Shown here in pieces: positions 35,819 through 43,783 of a DNA stretch of 64,000 nt. This DNA comes from VRUE01 sp963774405 (GTDB taxonomy: Bacteria; Actinomycetota; Thermoleophilia; Solirubrobacterales; 70-9): assembly GCA_963774405.1 (NCBI GenBank), contig CAVZEV010000009.1:1-64000 (forward strand). The letters run 5' to 3'. The position numbers and the translations under genes were made by a program. Within the stretch, counting starts at the first letter, position 1; each line of letters starts with the position of its first letter. The notes beneath the pieces were generated by a model. The model ran no database searches, was not told the origin of the DNA, and saw only the letters and a list, made by a program, of their open reading frames with translations.

Positions 35819-36840
35819 GCGCGCTCGAGCGGATCTCGGTTGCCGCGATCGGCACCACGGTCGCCGACCTCGAGGCCGAGACGCAGCGCGCCGAGGCCGC
35901 CGGCGTCGAGTGCGTCTGGGCGCCCGAGCTCTTCCGCTCCTCGGTCACCCAGGCCGCCTACCTGGCGGGCAAGACCGAGCGCATCGACGTCGCCACCGGG
36001 ATCGCCTGGGCCTTCACCCGCAGCCCCTTCATCCTCGCCGTCAGCGCCCTCGACATCGACGAGATGTCGGGCGGCCGCTTTCGCCTCGGCCTCGGCTCCG
36101 GCGTCAAGCGACTCAACGAAACCTGGCACAACGCCTCCTACGGCAAACCGGCGCCGCACCTGCGCGAGGCGATCGAGGCGACGCGGCTGATCATGCAGCA
36201 GGCCGGCAAGGGCGAGCCGATCCGCTACGAGGGCTCCTACTACGACATCGACATCAAGGGCTGGATCCGCCCGCACCCGGCGCCGCGCGAGTCGGTGCCG
36301 ATCTACACGGCCGGTGTTCAGGGCGGGATGTGCCGGATGGCGGGCGACGTCGCCGACGGCCTGATCGGCCACCCGATCCAGAGCCTGCGCTGGATCGACG
36401 AGGTCGTCGTCAGCTCCTTCGAGGAGGGCCTCACCCGCTCGGGCCGCGAGCGCTCCAGCTTCGATTACCTGCCGACCGTCTGCTGCGCGATCGACGACGA
36501 GGCGCGGGCGATCGAGATGGCCCGCCGCACGATCTCCTTCTACGCCACGGTCAAGACCTACATGCCGCTCTGGGAGCTGCACGGCTTCGCCGACAACGCG
36601 GTGGCCGCGGGCGAGGCCTTTCGCCGCGGCGACCTCGCCGCCGTCCCCGCCGCGATCAGCGACGAGATGGTCGAGACCTACTGCGCCGCCGGCCCGCTCG
36701 ACAAGGTCCGCGCCCGAGTCGAGGCCACCGCCGAACGCGCCAACGGCCTCTTCCTCACCCCACCCACCTACTTCATCTCCCCCGAAGAGCTGAGCGAGTA
36801 CCAAACCCGCATCATCACCGCCTTCGGCCCCACGGCATGA
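35815..36840 (+). CDS. LLM-class (luciferase-like, probably F420-dependent) oxidoreductase
   Basis: 341 residues of luciferase-like fold: GVECVWAPELFRSSV, IDVATGIAWAFTRSPFILA, GRFRLGLGSGVKRLNETWH, and VPIYTAGVQGGMCRMAGDVA. In actinomycetes this class mostly uses coenzyme F420, with some FMN users. TTG 35815 overlaps the stop of the acyl-CoA dehydrogenase by four bases, so it is translated with the pair and likely acts in the same catabolic route. The substrate is unknown. Confidence 0.85.
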   Translation: MSALERISVAAIGTTVADLEAETQRAEAAGVECVWAPELFRSSVTQAAYLAGKTERIDVATGIAWAFTRSPFILAVSALDIDEMSGGRFRLGLGSGVKRLNETWHNASYGKPAPHLREAIEATRLIMQQAGKGEPIRYEGSYYDIDIKGWIRPHPAPRESVPIYTAGVQGGMCRMAGDVADGLIGHPIQSLRWIDEVVVSSFEEGLTRSGRERSSFDYLPTVCCAIDDEARAIEMARRTISFYATVKTYMPLWELHGFADNAVAAGEAFRRGDLAAVPAAISDEMVETYCAAGPLDKVRARVEATAERANGLFLTPPTYFISPEELSEYQTRIITAFGPTA

Positions 36841-36852
36841 GCGCGATCGCCG

Positions 36853-36899
36853 TTCCGGTGCGCCTTATGCACCCGTGACGAGCAAAAGGCGCACCGGAA
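36853..36899. repeat. 14-bp perfect palindrome before the ATL gene
   Basis: TTCCGGTGCGCCTT at 36853-36866 pairs exactly with 36886-36899 across 19 bases. It begins 12 bases after the LLM gene stop and ends eight bases before ATG 36908, so it may terminate one transcript or regulate the next gene. Confidence 0.65.
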
Positions 36900-36907
36900 G
36901 CAGGGAG

Positions 36908-37162
36908 ATGGAAGTGCTGGAGCGGGTGCGGGGAATTCCCGAGGGGTTCGTGCGCACCTACGGCGACGTGTCGCCGGGAGCGCCGCGGTTTGCGGGCACT
37001 GTTCTCTTCGAGTGCGACGACCCCGACCTGCCCTGGTGGCGCGTCGTCCGCGCCGACGGCTCATTGGCCAAGGGCGCCCGACAGAAGCAACACCTCGTCG
37101 CCGAGGGCGTCCCCTTCCACGGCAACCGCGTCGACATTGCATTGGCGCGCTTTGGAGCGTGA
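36908..37162 (+). CDS. Alkyltransferase-like (ATL) DNA-repair protein
   Basis: 84 residues matching the DNA-binding domain of O6-alkylguanine DNA alkyltransferases (VLERVRGIPEGFVRTYGDVS, FHGNRVDIALARFGA). The active-site PCHR motif is replaced: the protein reads LPWWRVVRADGSLA, with Trp where the methyl-accepting Cys should be. This is the defining change of ATL proteins, which bind alkylated guanine without repairing it and hand it to nucleotide excision repair. ATG 36908 is preceded directly by AGGGAG; GTG 36875 in the palindrome is a weaker alternative. Confidence 0.83.
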   Translation: MEVLERVRGIPEGFVRTYGDVSPGAPRFAGTVLFECDDPDLPWWRVVRADGSLAKGARQKQHLVAEGVPFHGNRVDIALARFGA

Positions 37163-37183
37163 AACCGGGGCTTGACCGCCTCG

Positions 37184-38188
37184 CTAAGTACCCTCGGGTT
37201 CGAGGGTCTGGCCGATGCGCTCTTCAAGTTTGGACAGGCTGAGAGTGCTCTCGTCGAGCGCTTTCTGGAGGGCCCCCCGGAGCGCCTCGTAATCTCGCTG
37301 TATCCGACGACTATGACCTACGGACATTGTCCCCTCTCCGACAGAATGGGTAGTCGAAACGCCTGGACCCAACTCGTCGTCGTCCTCGGGAGCCACCTTC
37401 CAGAGGCCGTTGAGGGCCCTGGCACAATCGAAGAAATCCTCGTTTCTGAGGATGTCGACCGGTGTGGGTCGCAACCCAAGCATGGCGAGGTTCTGAACGG
37501 CAACCGATCCGAGCATCTCGTCATACATTCCAGCCATGAGCTTGGCCTCCTTGGTCCCCACCGACTCGAGGATTTGGGTTGAGAGGATCTCTACCCTCCT
37601 GTTGATTCGCTCTAGGCCGCTGAGCGTCTCCGAGACTCTGTTTTCCTCATTCCGAGTCGTGAGGAAGGAATGAAGAAGGGCGGCCCATTGTTGTCGGAGG
37701 TAGGTTTCGATATCGCCGAAGTCGCGAAAAGCAACTAGGGCGTTGTTTGAGGTTTGCGATTTGACTTCGTCTATGAACGCAAAGATCCGCTGGTCATCAG
37801 CATGGGGAAACATCATTTCCGACGCGTTCTGCTCTCGCTCGGCGTTGGCTCGCCAGACCTCGTAGTCCGAGAACGTTCCCTGCTCCACAAGGGCGAAAAC
37901 TGGCACTTTCTGCCGTACCGCCTCTTGATACTCGGCGTTGGTCACTGACTGGTCCGCGCCCTGCATCTCGGTGCCATAGCGACCGCCGATGATCAGTACG
38001 AAAAGCTGGCAGTTAGGCACCTCCGCGACCGCCGCCTCGGCTGCGCTCTGCTCCGGATTGAAGAAGATCGTCCCGCGCTCGCTGAGGATGGGGTTGTGGC
38101 CGAGCGACCGGACGAAGAACCGCAGGTTCTCCCGTATATATCGCAGATCGTAAAAAGTTGAACTTATAAAGATATTCGGTGCGGGCAA
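37184..38188 (-). CDS. DUF4062 protein, likely accessory or defence-related
   Basis: 334 residues. The N-terminal DUF4062 domain shows its hallmark NIFISSTFYDLRYIRENLR and a Rossmann-like pattern (CQLFVLIIGGRYGTEM, NAEYQEAVRQKVPVFALVE). This domain often precedes NTPase or effector modules in conflict systems; here the rest is helical without a P-loop (NRRVEILSTQILESVGTK). A TTG start at 38188 is used, with AT-rich DNA upstream. The base composition is clearly less GC-rich than neighbouring genes, which suggests transfer. A stand-alone role cannot be stated. Confidence 0.72.
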   Translation of the reverse strand: MPAPNIFISSTFYDLRYIRENLRFFVRSLGHNPILSERGTIFFNPEQSAAEAAVAEVPNCQLFVLIIGGRYGTEMQGADQSVTNAEYQEAVRQKVPVFALVEQGTFSDYEVWRANAEREQNASEMMFPHADDQRIFAFIDEVKSQTSNNALVAFRDFGDIETYLRQQWAALLHSFLTTRNEENRVSETLSGLERINRRVEILSTQILESVGTKEAKLMAGMYDEMLGSVAVQNLAMLGLRPTPVDILRNEDFFDCARALNGLWKVAPEDDDELGPGVSTTHSVGEGTMSVGHSRRIQRDYEALRGALQKALDESTLSLSKLEERIGQTLEPEGT

Positions 38189-38215
38189 GCCCCGAGAAGA
38201 TATATCTGAATGAAG

Positions 38216-38422
38216 CTACTCGTCGCGCGGCGTAATGCGGAAAGTCGAGACCACCTCGGCCTGTTTGGCCTCAGGATGCACAACGTAGGCACTGGGACCG
38301 CCGCCGAACCAGCCGGAGCTCTCGTTGTCGGCGACGAAGATGCCCGGGTGGTGGCGGCCTTCACCGTCCTCGACCCAGACCTTGTCGCCCTCCTTGAAGC
38401 CGTGCGTCGCCTCGCCGCTCAC
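38216..38422 (-). CDS. 68-aa hypothetical protein
   Basis: A small soluble protein (GFKEGDKVWVEDGEGRHHPG, AYVVHPEAKQAEVVSTFRI) with a beta-strand pattern like an SH3 or Tudor barrel. Family not recognised. It lies just upstream of the DUF4062 gene on the same strand. Confidence 0.5.
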   Translation of the reverse strand: MSGEATHGFKEGDKVWVEDGEGRHHPGIFVADNESSGWFGGGPSAYVVHPEAKQAEVVSTFRITPRDE

Positions 38423-38439
38423 GCGAGCAGCGTAGCTGG

Positions 38440-38964
38440 TTACGGGCAGACGACGATGAGGTGGAAGTCGGCGTCCTCGTTTTCGCCTTTTTCGTTGCGG
38501 GTGTGGACTTCGATCGCGTTCGGGTTGGCCGGCGAGATGTTGGTCTGCGCGTAGCCCGCGCCCGGCACGGTCGTACCGGCGTTGTCGCGGCCGGCGATGT
38601 TGGCGCAGATCGTGACGTTGGCCGGGAAGACCACGGCGACGGCGCCGCCGCCCTCGGTCGCGGTGATGCCCTGGTCGCTCGCCCGCGCCAGCGTGGCGTT
38701 GCCGGGGCCGGCGGGATTGTTGACGACCGCCCAGTAGGTGTGGGTCGCCCGCTTCGCGGTCGGCACGATGCCGATCTTGTTGGTCTTGATCTGGAAGCCG
38801 GTCAGCGTGTTGTGCTTGAGCTTGCCGCCGCCGATCGTCTGCTTTTTGATCGCGCCGCCGTTGATCGTCTGCGCCGCGTAGGCCGTTCCGGCCAGGGCGA
38901 CGACCAGTGCGATGATCGCGACGACCATCGCCGCCGAAGGTCTCCTGCTCCTCGCTGCGTCCAT
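38440..38964 (-). CDS. Secreted protein with simple leader, Thermoleophilia type
   Basis: 174 residues. After a short basic start comes a single hydrophobic segment (MVVAIIALVVALAGTAYAA) ending in a likely signal peptidase site. Next is a Lys/Gly-rich repeat-like region (INGGAIKKQTIGGGKLKHN) and a beta-rich C-terminal domain with two Cys (VTICANIAGR, IVVCP). This leader-plus-repeat architecture is common in Solirubrobacterales genomes. Function unknown. Confidence 0.7.
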   Translation of the reverse strand: MDAARSRRPSAAMVVAIIALVVALAGTAYAAQTINGGAIKKQTIGGGKLKHNTLTGFQIKTNKIGIVPTAKRATHTYWAVVNNPAGPGNATLARASDQGITATEGGGAVAVVFPANVTICANIAGRDNAGTTVPGAGYAQTNISPANPNAIEVHTRNEKGENEDADFHLIVVCP

Positions 38965-39028
38965 GAATCCCCCTTTGTTTGAGGACGTGTTTGAGCTTTA
39001 CCCCGAAATCTCGCGGCTAAGCTCAGCC

Positions 39029-39697
39029 TCAGGCGGGCAGCGCGGCGACGAAGCGCTCGAAGCCGGCGATGTCGGTCACGGCGGGGCCGTGGCCGGGCAG
39101 GATCAGGCTGGGCTCGAGTGCGGCAAGCTTGCGGATCGAGCGGCGGTTCTCGGCCGGGTCGTAGGTGAAGATGTCGGGCGGCTCCTTGACGCCCGGCAGG
39201 CCGGTCGCGTAGCTCATGTTGCGGATCACGTCGCCGCAGATCGCCACCCGGTCGGAGTCGCGGAAGAAGATCACCTCGCCGCGGGCGTGCCCGGGCGCGT
39301 GGACGACCCGGAAGCCCGCAACCTCGTCACCCTCGTTCAGCACCCTGCCGACCTGATACGGCGGGCCCTCCCAGATCTGCTTGATGATGCGGTTGACGGG
39401 ATGGTCGGGCGCGGCCTCCTGGATCGGGCGTCGTCCCTCCATCGCCTCGACGTCGTCGGCGTGGCAGGCGAGCGGAATGCCACGAGCCTCGCAGACGTCC
39501 TTGGCGACGCCCTGATGGTCGGGGTGGGCGTGGGTGAGGGCGAGCATCGAGATCTCGCGCCCCTCGATCTCGGCGAAGATGCGGCGCCGGTCCCAGCGCC
39601 GGCCGGCGTCGATCAGGACGTCCTCGGCCAGGTAGACGTTGATCGAGGGGGCCGGGAACTCCTTCAGCCGCCAGACACCGGGGGCCAGGTTCTTCAA
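39029..39697 (-). CDS. MBL-fold metallo-hydrolase
   Basis: 222 residues. The metallo-beta-lactamase signature HxHxDH is present (LTHAHPDHQG), with further ligands in VVHAPGHARGEVIFF (His), AICGDVIRN (Asp) and LPGHGPAV (His). Such enzymes hydrolyse thioesters, lactones or phosphodiesters; the substrate is unknown. The TTG start overlaps the upstream stop by four bases (TTGA), so it belongs to an operon with the next two genes upstream. Confidence 0.85.
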   Translation of the reverse strand: MKNLAPGVWRLKEFPAPSINVYLAEDVLIDAGRRWDRRRIFAEIEGREISMLALTHAHPDHQGVAKDVCEARGIPLACHADDVEAMEGRRPIQEAAPDHPVNRIIKQIWEGPPYQVGRVLNEGDEVAGFRVVHAPGHARGEVIFFRDSDRVAICGDVIRNMSYATGLPGVKEPPDIFTYDPAENRRSIRKLAALEPSLILPGHGPAVTDIAGFERFVAALPA

Positions 39698-39945
39698 TGC
39701 GCGGAGATCCCCATCGTCCCGCGTGGGTCGCCGCTGTGCTCGGCCAGTTCCTCCAGCTCGGCGATCTTGCGCTCGCCTTCGCGGCGGGCCGGGTCGTCGG
39801 CCGCCAGCGGCTCGATCAGGCGGCGGATCCGGTTGCGGACCTGCAGGGCGAAGTGGGGGGTGGAGGCGCCCGCCAGGGCGCGGACGTCCTCGGCGGTGAC
39901 CCGGTGGCCGCCGCCGAGCAGATCGGGGCTCTCGGCCTCGCTCAT
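39694..39945 (-). CDS. 83-aa soluble helical protein
   Basis: Small acidic/basic helical protein (VTAEDVRALAGASTPHFALQ, RIRRLIEPLAADDPARREG). Family not recognised. It overlaps its upstream neighbour by ATGA and its downstream neighbour by TTGA, so three genes are translated in a chain. Confidence 0.65.
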   Translation of the reverse strand: MSEAESPDLLGGGHRVTAEDVRALAGASTPHFALQVRNRIRRLIEPLAADDPARREGERKIAELEELAEHSGDPRGTMGISAH

Positions 39946-41215
39946 TCTCCGCCCCCGATCTTGGCCAGTTCGGCGAGCTGGTCGATTTCGGCTTGCTGGT
40001 TCACGTCGATGGCCTCCTGGTCCCCGATCACCCAGACGTGGTTGTAGAAGGCGCGGGTGGGATCGGTGCTGTAGCCGGGCTTGATGTCGAGCAGGTATTC
40101 GCGCAGCGCTTTCGGCAGCGTACCGGCGTCGTCGCTGAGCAGCAGCGGCCCCCAGGTGCCCGAAGCGGAGAGCGGCGCGGCGATCGCCGCCGTGAGCGGT
40201 TCGTCGCTGCGGGCGACGACCATGCCGTGCCCGGGGTCGTTGACGTTCCAGCCGAAGCCGGCGTGCGCGTAGCGAGCCAGGGCGATCGAGTTGGCGACCG
40301 GGTCCCGCCCGAGACCCGCCGCACCGGATTGCCGATCTTGGCAACTTCGCGCACCACCGCGGCGGAGATCGCCGCGGAGGGACCGAGCACGTAGACCGGC
40401 GTCTTCGGGTCTTCGCTCAGCGCGCCCGCGGTCTCCTTGGGGAGCTTGTCCGGACCGCTGTAGAGGACCGCGTCGCCGGAGCGGGCGGCCCAGGCCGCGG
40501 CCGGCGCGGCGAATTCGGGCTTGCCTTGCGGGGCCAGGACTATGTGGGCCGGCGCGCCGCCGAGCAGCTTGTTGCGCAGCGCCTCGATCGCGACGGCCAG
40601 GGCAGCAGGGTTCGCCGCCTTCACCCGGGTCGTCCGCAGCCCGTCCGGGGCGGCCGCGCCGTCGATGACGAAGGCCTGGGCCTTGCCGGTCGCGCTGCTT
40701 CCCTGCGGGTCGAGCGTCTCCAACGCCTGGGAGGTGGGTTCGGGGAGGTCGCCACCGCTGGAGACGAGCAGCGGCGCCCGCACCGGGGAGGACATCAGCA
40801 CCGCCGCCGCGACCGCGCCCTGCCAGTCGCCTTCGTCGACCAGGGTGACCGCCGCCGGCCGCTGCGCGACCTTGGCCGAGGGGAAGACGGCGAGCGCCAC
40901 GCCGGCGGCCGTGGTCGCCGCGTCGCCGCCGCCGACCCTGGTCGTGTTGTTGGTGGCGAAGGAGGGATAGCCGAGCTCTTCGGCCGCTTCCGCCGCCGGA
41001 GTCGGCTTTTCTTCGGGTGCCGGTTCGGGCGTGGCCTGGACCGGCGCCGGCGCGGGTTCTTCCTCGGCCCTGTTCGAGCCGCCGCCGCCGAGCACGGCCG
41101 CGACCAGGAAGACCACGGCGACCAGGACCAGTCCGCCGATCGCCTTCAGCGCCGCCGGGATCGGCTTGCGCTTGCGCTTGACCTTTGGCGGCGGTGCAGG
41201 GGTCGGCTCCGGCAC
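39942..41215 (-). CDS. Membrane-anchored cell wall-binding repeat (CWB2-like) protein, one frameshift
   Basis: A Pro/Lys-rich cytosolic N-terminus, one membrane helix (AIGGLVLVAVVFLVAAVLGG), a Glu/Pro linker, then CWB2-like alpha/beta repeats (TRVGGGDAATTAAGVALAVF, GAVAAAVLMSSPVRAPLLVS, AQAFVIDGAAAPDGLRTTRV). The frame changes near 40310 and continues ANSIALARYAHAGFGWNVND to the stop at 39942. CWB2 repeats bind cell-wall polymers in Gram-positive bacteria. The GTG at 41215 is a best guess; the frame is open further upstream without a clear start. Confidence 0.7.
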
Positions 41216-41355
41216 CTTTGCCGCCGGCTCCGGCTTGGGCGGCGGGTCGGATTTCGTCGCCGGGACACGTCGGCATTGATGGGGCGTTTCCCGGCCAAGG
41301 CCGGAACGCTACATGTGGAGCGGTGGCCGGCTGGTCAGCTAACCTTTCGAGGACT

Positions 41356-41379
41356 GGTTGACTGACCAGTCAATCAACG
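41356..41379. promoter_or_regulatory. Operator-like palindrome before the acyl-CoA dehydrogenase at 41401
   Basis: Arms GGTTGACTGAC (41356-41366) and GTCAATCAACG (41369-41379) around a CA centre, matching at 9 of 11. The core TGACCAGTCAATC is identical to the site at 31743-31766. It lies 21 bases upstream of the ATG. Confidence 0.62.
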
Positions 41380-41400
41380 CCGCCGACCAAGAAGGAACCC

Positions 41401-42675
41401 ATGGATTTCGCACTCAACGACGAGCAGCTGGAGTACAAGGAGCGCTGCCGGACCTTCGCCCGCGAGGTGATCAGGCCCGCCGCCCGCAAGCACGACGAAG
41501 AGGAGAGCACCCCCTGGGAGGTGATCAAGGAGGCGCGCAAGCAGGGCTTCGGCGGCCTCGAGGGCATCCAGCGCAACGCCGCTGACGAGCAGGGCCAGAT
41601 GCAGGTGATCTCGGCCGAGGAGTTCCACTGGGGCTGCGCCGGCACCGCCCTGGCGATCTCCGGCTCCGGCCTCGCCGCGGCGGGAATCGCCTCCTCCGGC
41701 ACGCCCGAGCAGATCGCCCGCTGGGTCCCCGAGTGCTTCGGCAGCGGCGAGGAGATCAAGCTCGGCGCCTACGCCGTCACCGAGCCGCAGGCCGGCTCCG
41801 ACGTCAAGAGCCTGAAGACGACGGTCAAGCGCGACGGCGACGAGTGGGTGCTCAACGGCACCAAGGTCTTCATCACCAACGGCGGCATCGCCGACGTCCA
41901 CGTCGTCGTCGCGACCGTCGACCCGGCCCTCGGCACCCGCGGCCAGGCCTCCTTCGTGATCGGCAAGGACACGCCGGGGCTGAGCCAGGGCAAGAAGGAG
42001 TCCAAGCTCGGCATCCGCGCCTCGCACACGGCCGAGATCGTGCTCGAGGACTGCCGGATCCCGATCGAGAACCTGCTCGGCGGCGAGGAGAAGCTGGAGC
42101 GCAAGCTGCAGCGCGGGCGCGAAGGCAAGAAGTCGCGCGGCGCCGACGCCCTGGCGACCTTCGAGATGACCCGGCCGCTGGTCGGCGCCTCGGCCCTGGG
42201 CATCGCGCAGGCTGCCTACGAGTGGACCCTCGAGTACCTCGACGGCCAGTCCGAAGGCGGCAAACCTGTGCTCGGCGAGCAGCGCATCCAGCAGGTCCTG
42301 GCCGACGTCGCCACCGAGATCGAGGCCGCCCGACTGCTGGTCCAGCGCGCCGCCTGGATGGGCCGCAACGGCATCCCGATGCGGGGCGGCCAGGGCTCGA
42401 TGTCCAAGCTCAAGGCCGGCGACGTGACGATGTGGGCGACGACGACGCTGATGGACCTGGTCGGGCCCTACGCCTGGAGCACTGAGTGCCCGCTGGAGAA
42501 GTGGTTCCGCGACGCCAAGATCTACCAGCTGTTCGAGGGGACGGCGGAGATTCAGCGGATGGTTATTTCGCGGATGCAGGCGCGGGAATACGCAGAGCGG
42601 CTGGGGTATGCGGCGGAAGTGGCCAACGAGGCGATGGCTGAGAAATCATCTGAGAAGGAGCCGGTTCCGGCCTAG
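41401..42675 (+). CDS. Acyl-CoA dehydrogenase (short/medium-chain type)
   Basis: 424 residues, slightly longer than usual because of a Lys/Arg-rich insertion (ERKLQRGREGKKSRGADA) and an acidic tail. Motifs: FALNDEQLEYKERCRTFARE, GAYAVTEPQAGSDVKSLKTT (substrate/FAD loop), VLNGTKVFITNGGIADV, SKLGIRASHTAEIVLEDCRI and QLFEGTAEIQRMVISR, where the catalytic Glu lies in the EGTAEI loop. It oxidises acyl-CoA to enoyl-CoA. The upstream operator matches the one at the thiolase divergon. Confidence 0.94.
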   Translation: MDFALNDEQLEYKERCRTFAREVIRPAARKHDEEESTPWEVIKEARKQGFGGLEGIQRNAADEQGQMQVISAEEFHWGCAGTALAISGSGLAAAGIASSGTPEQIARWVPECFGSGEEIKLGAYAVTEPQAGSDVKSLKTTVKRDGDEWVLNGTKVFITNGGIADVHVVVATVDPALGTRGQASFVIGKDTPGLSQGKKESKLGIRASHTAEIVLEDCRIPIENLLGGEEKLERKLQRGREGKKSRGADALATFEMTRPLVGASALGIAQAAYEWTLEYLDGQSEGGKPVLGEQRIQQVLADVATEIEAARLLVQRAAWMGRNGIPMRGGQGSMSKLKAGDVTMWATTTLMDLVGPYAWSTECPLEKWFRDAKIYQLFEGTAEIQRMVISRMQAREYAERLGYAAEVANEAMAEKSSEKEPVPA

Positions 42676-42681
42676 GAAATA

Positions 42682-42748
42682 CGGGAGCCGTCGGGGCCCC
42701 TCCCAGGCCGCTTCGCGGGAGTCCTGGGAGGGGACCCGACGGCTCCCG
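42682..42748. repeat. Long palindrome with one mismatch after the acyl-CoA dehydrogenase
   Basis: CGGGAGCCGTCGGG (42682-42695) and CCCCTCCCAGG (42697-42707) pair with 42735-42748 and 42723-42733; a G/A mismatch separates the two blocks. The tip CCGCTTCGCGGGAGT resembles the tip of the palindrome inside cysS. It begins six bases after a stop codon. Confidence 0.75.
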
Positions 42749-42792
42749 AAGGCGTAACCCGCTCGCTCCAGCGTAGGCCTAAGCTCGGAGGC

Positions 42793-43713
42793 GTGCACTC
42801 GCACGATCACTCGCATGCGCTGGATGTCCGGCGCGGCGACAGCCGCCGCAGGATGTGGATAGCTCTGGGGATCAATGCCGCGATGCTGCTCGCGGAGGCG
42901 GTCGGTGGGGTGCTTACGGGGTCGCTGGCGGTGTTGGCGGATGCGGGGCATCTGCTCTCTGACGTGGGGGCGATTGGACTGGCGCTCTTCGCTGCTGCTC
43001 TCGCGGCGCGGCCGGCTGGGGGGCGGATGACGTTTGGGTATCAGCGCTCGGAGATCCTGGCGGCGCTTACCAATGGGTTGCTGCTTGTCGTCGTATCCGT
43101 GGTGATCGGGGTGGAGGCGATTGGGCGGCTTGGCGATCCGCCGGGGATCGACGGGCTTGGGGTGCTCGGGCTCGGCCTGCTCGGCCTGCTCGGCAACGTC
43201 GCGGCGACGGTGGTGCTGGCCCGGGGCGAGCGTGAGGACGTCAACCTCGAGGGCGTTCTGCGCCACAGTGCCGCCGATGCGCTTGGCTCGCTCGGGGTCG
43301 TCGTCGCCGGTGCCTTCGTCCTTGCCGGCGGATCGGACATCGTCGACCCGATCGTCAGCCTCCTGATCGCGGGTCTGATCCTTGCTTCGTCCTGGCGGCT
43401 GATCACCGAGCCGATGGGGGTGCTGATGGAGGCAGCGCCCGCCGGCGTTGACGTCGACGCCGCGGGGGCGGCGATCTGCGCGGAGGAGGGAGTGCGCTCG
43501 GTCCACGACCTGCATATCTGGACCGTCACCTCGGGCTTCGGCGCCCTCGCCGCTCACGTCGTGGTCAGCTCGGACTGCGACCCCGGGTTGGTGCGCCGCC
43601 GGCTCGAGCTGCTGCTGCACGAGCGCTTCGGGATAGACCACACGACGCTGCAGATGGAGGAGGAGGCCCAGGCCGGGCTGCTGCACGTCGAGAACGCCTC
43701 CTCCCAGAGCTGA
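42793..43713 (+). CDS. Cation diffusion facilitator (zinc/cadmium/cobalt efflux, CzcD-like)
   Basis: 306 residues. A His-rich N-terminus (HSHDHSHALD) precedes six membrane helices. Metal-site motifs are LADAGHLLSDVGAIGL (HxxxD) and LEGVLRHSAADALGSLGVVV (HxxxD), followed by a cytosolic metallochaperone-like domain (VRSVHDLHIWTVTSGFGAL). CDF proteins export divalent metals in exchange for protons. GTG 42793 is the start. Confidence 0.92.
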   Translation: MHSHDHSHALDVRRGDSRRRMWIALGINAAMLLAEAVGGVLTGSLAVLADAGHLLSDVGAIGLALFAAALAARPAGGRMTFGYQRSEILAALTNGLLLVVVSVVIGVEAIGRLGDPPGIDGLGVLGLGLLGLLGNVAATVVLARGEREDVNLEGVLRHSAADALGSLGVVVAGAFVLAGGSDIVDPIVSLLIAGLILASSWRLITEPMGVLMEAAPAGVDVDAAGAAICAEEGVRSVHDLHIWTVTSGFGALAAHVVVSSDCDPGLVRRRLELLLHERFGIDHTTLQMEEEAQAGLLHVENASSQS

Positions 43714-43783
43714 TCGCAAGCCGGGTTGCAGGGGGAATTCCCTGCAAGTGGGGGTATTTCGAGTTGGGCTAGCCTCGGCGGCG

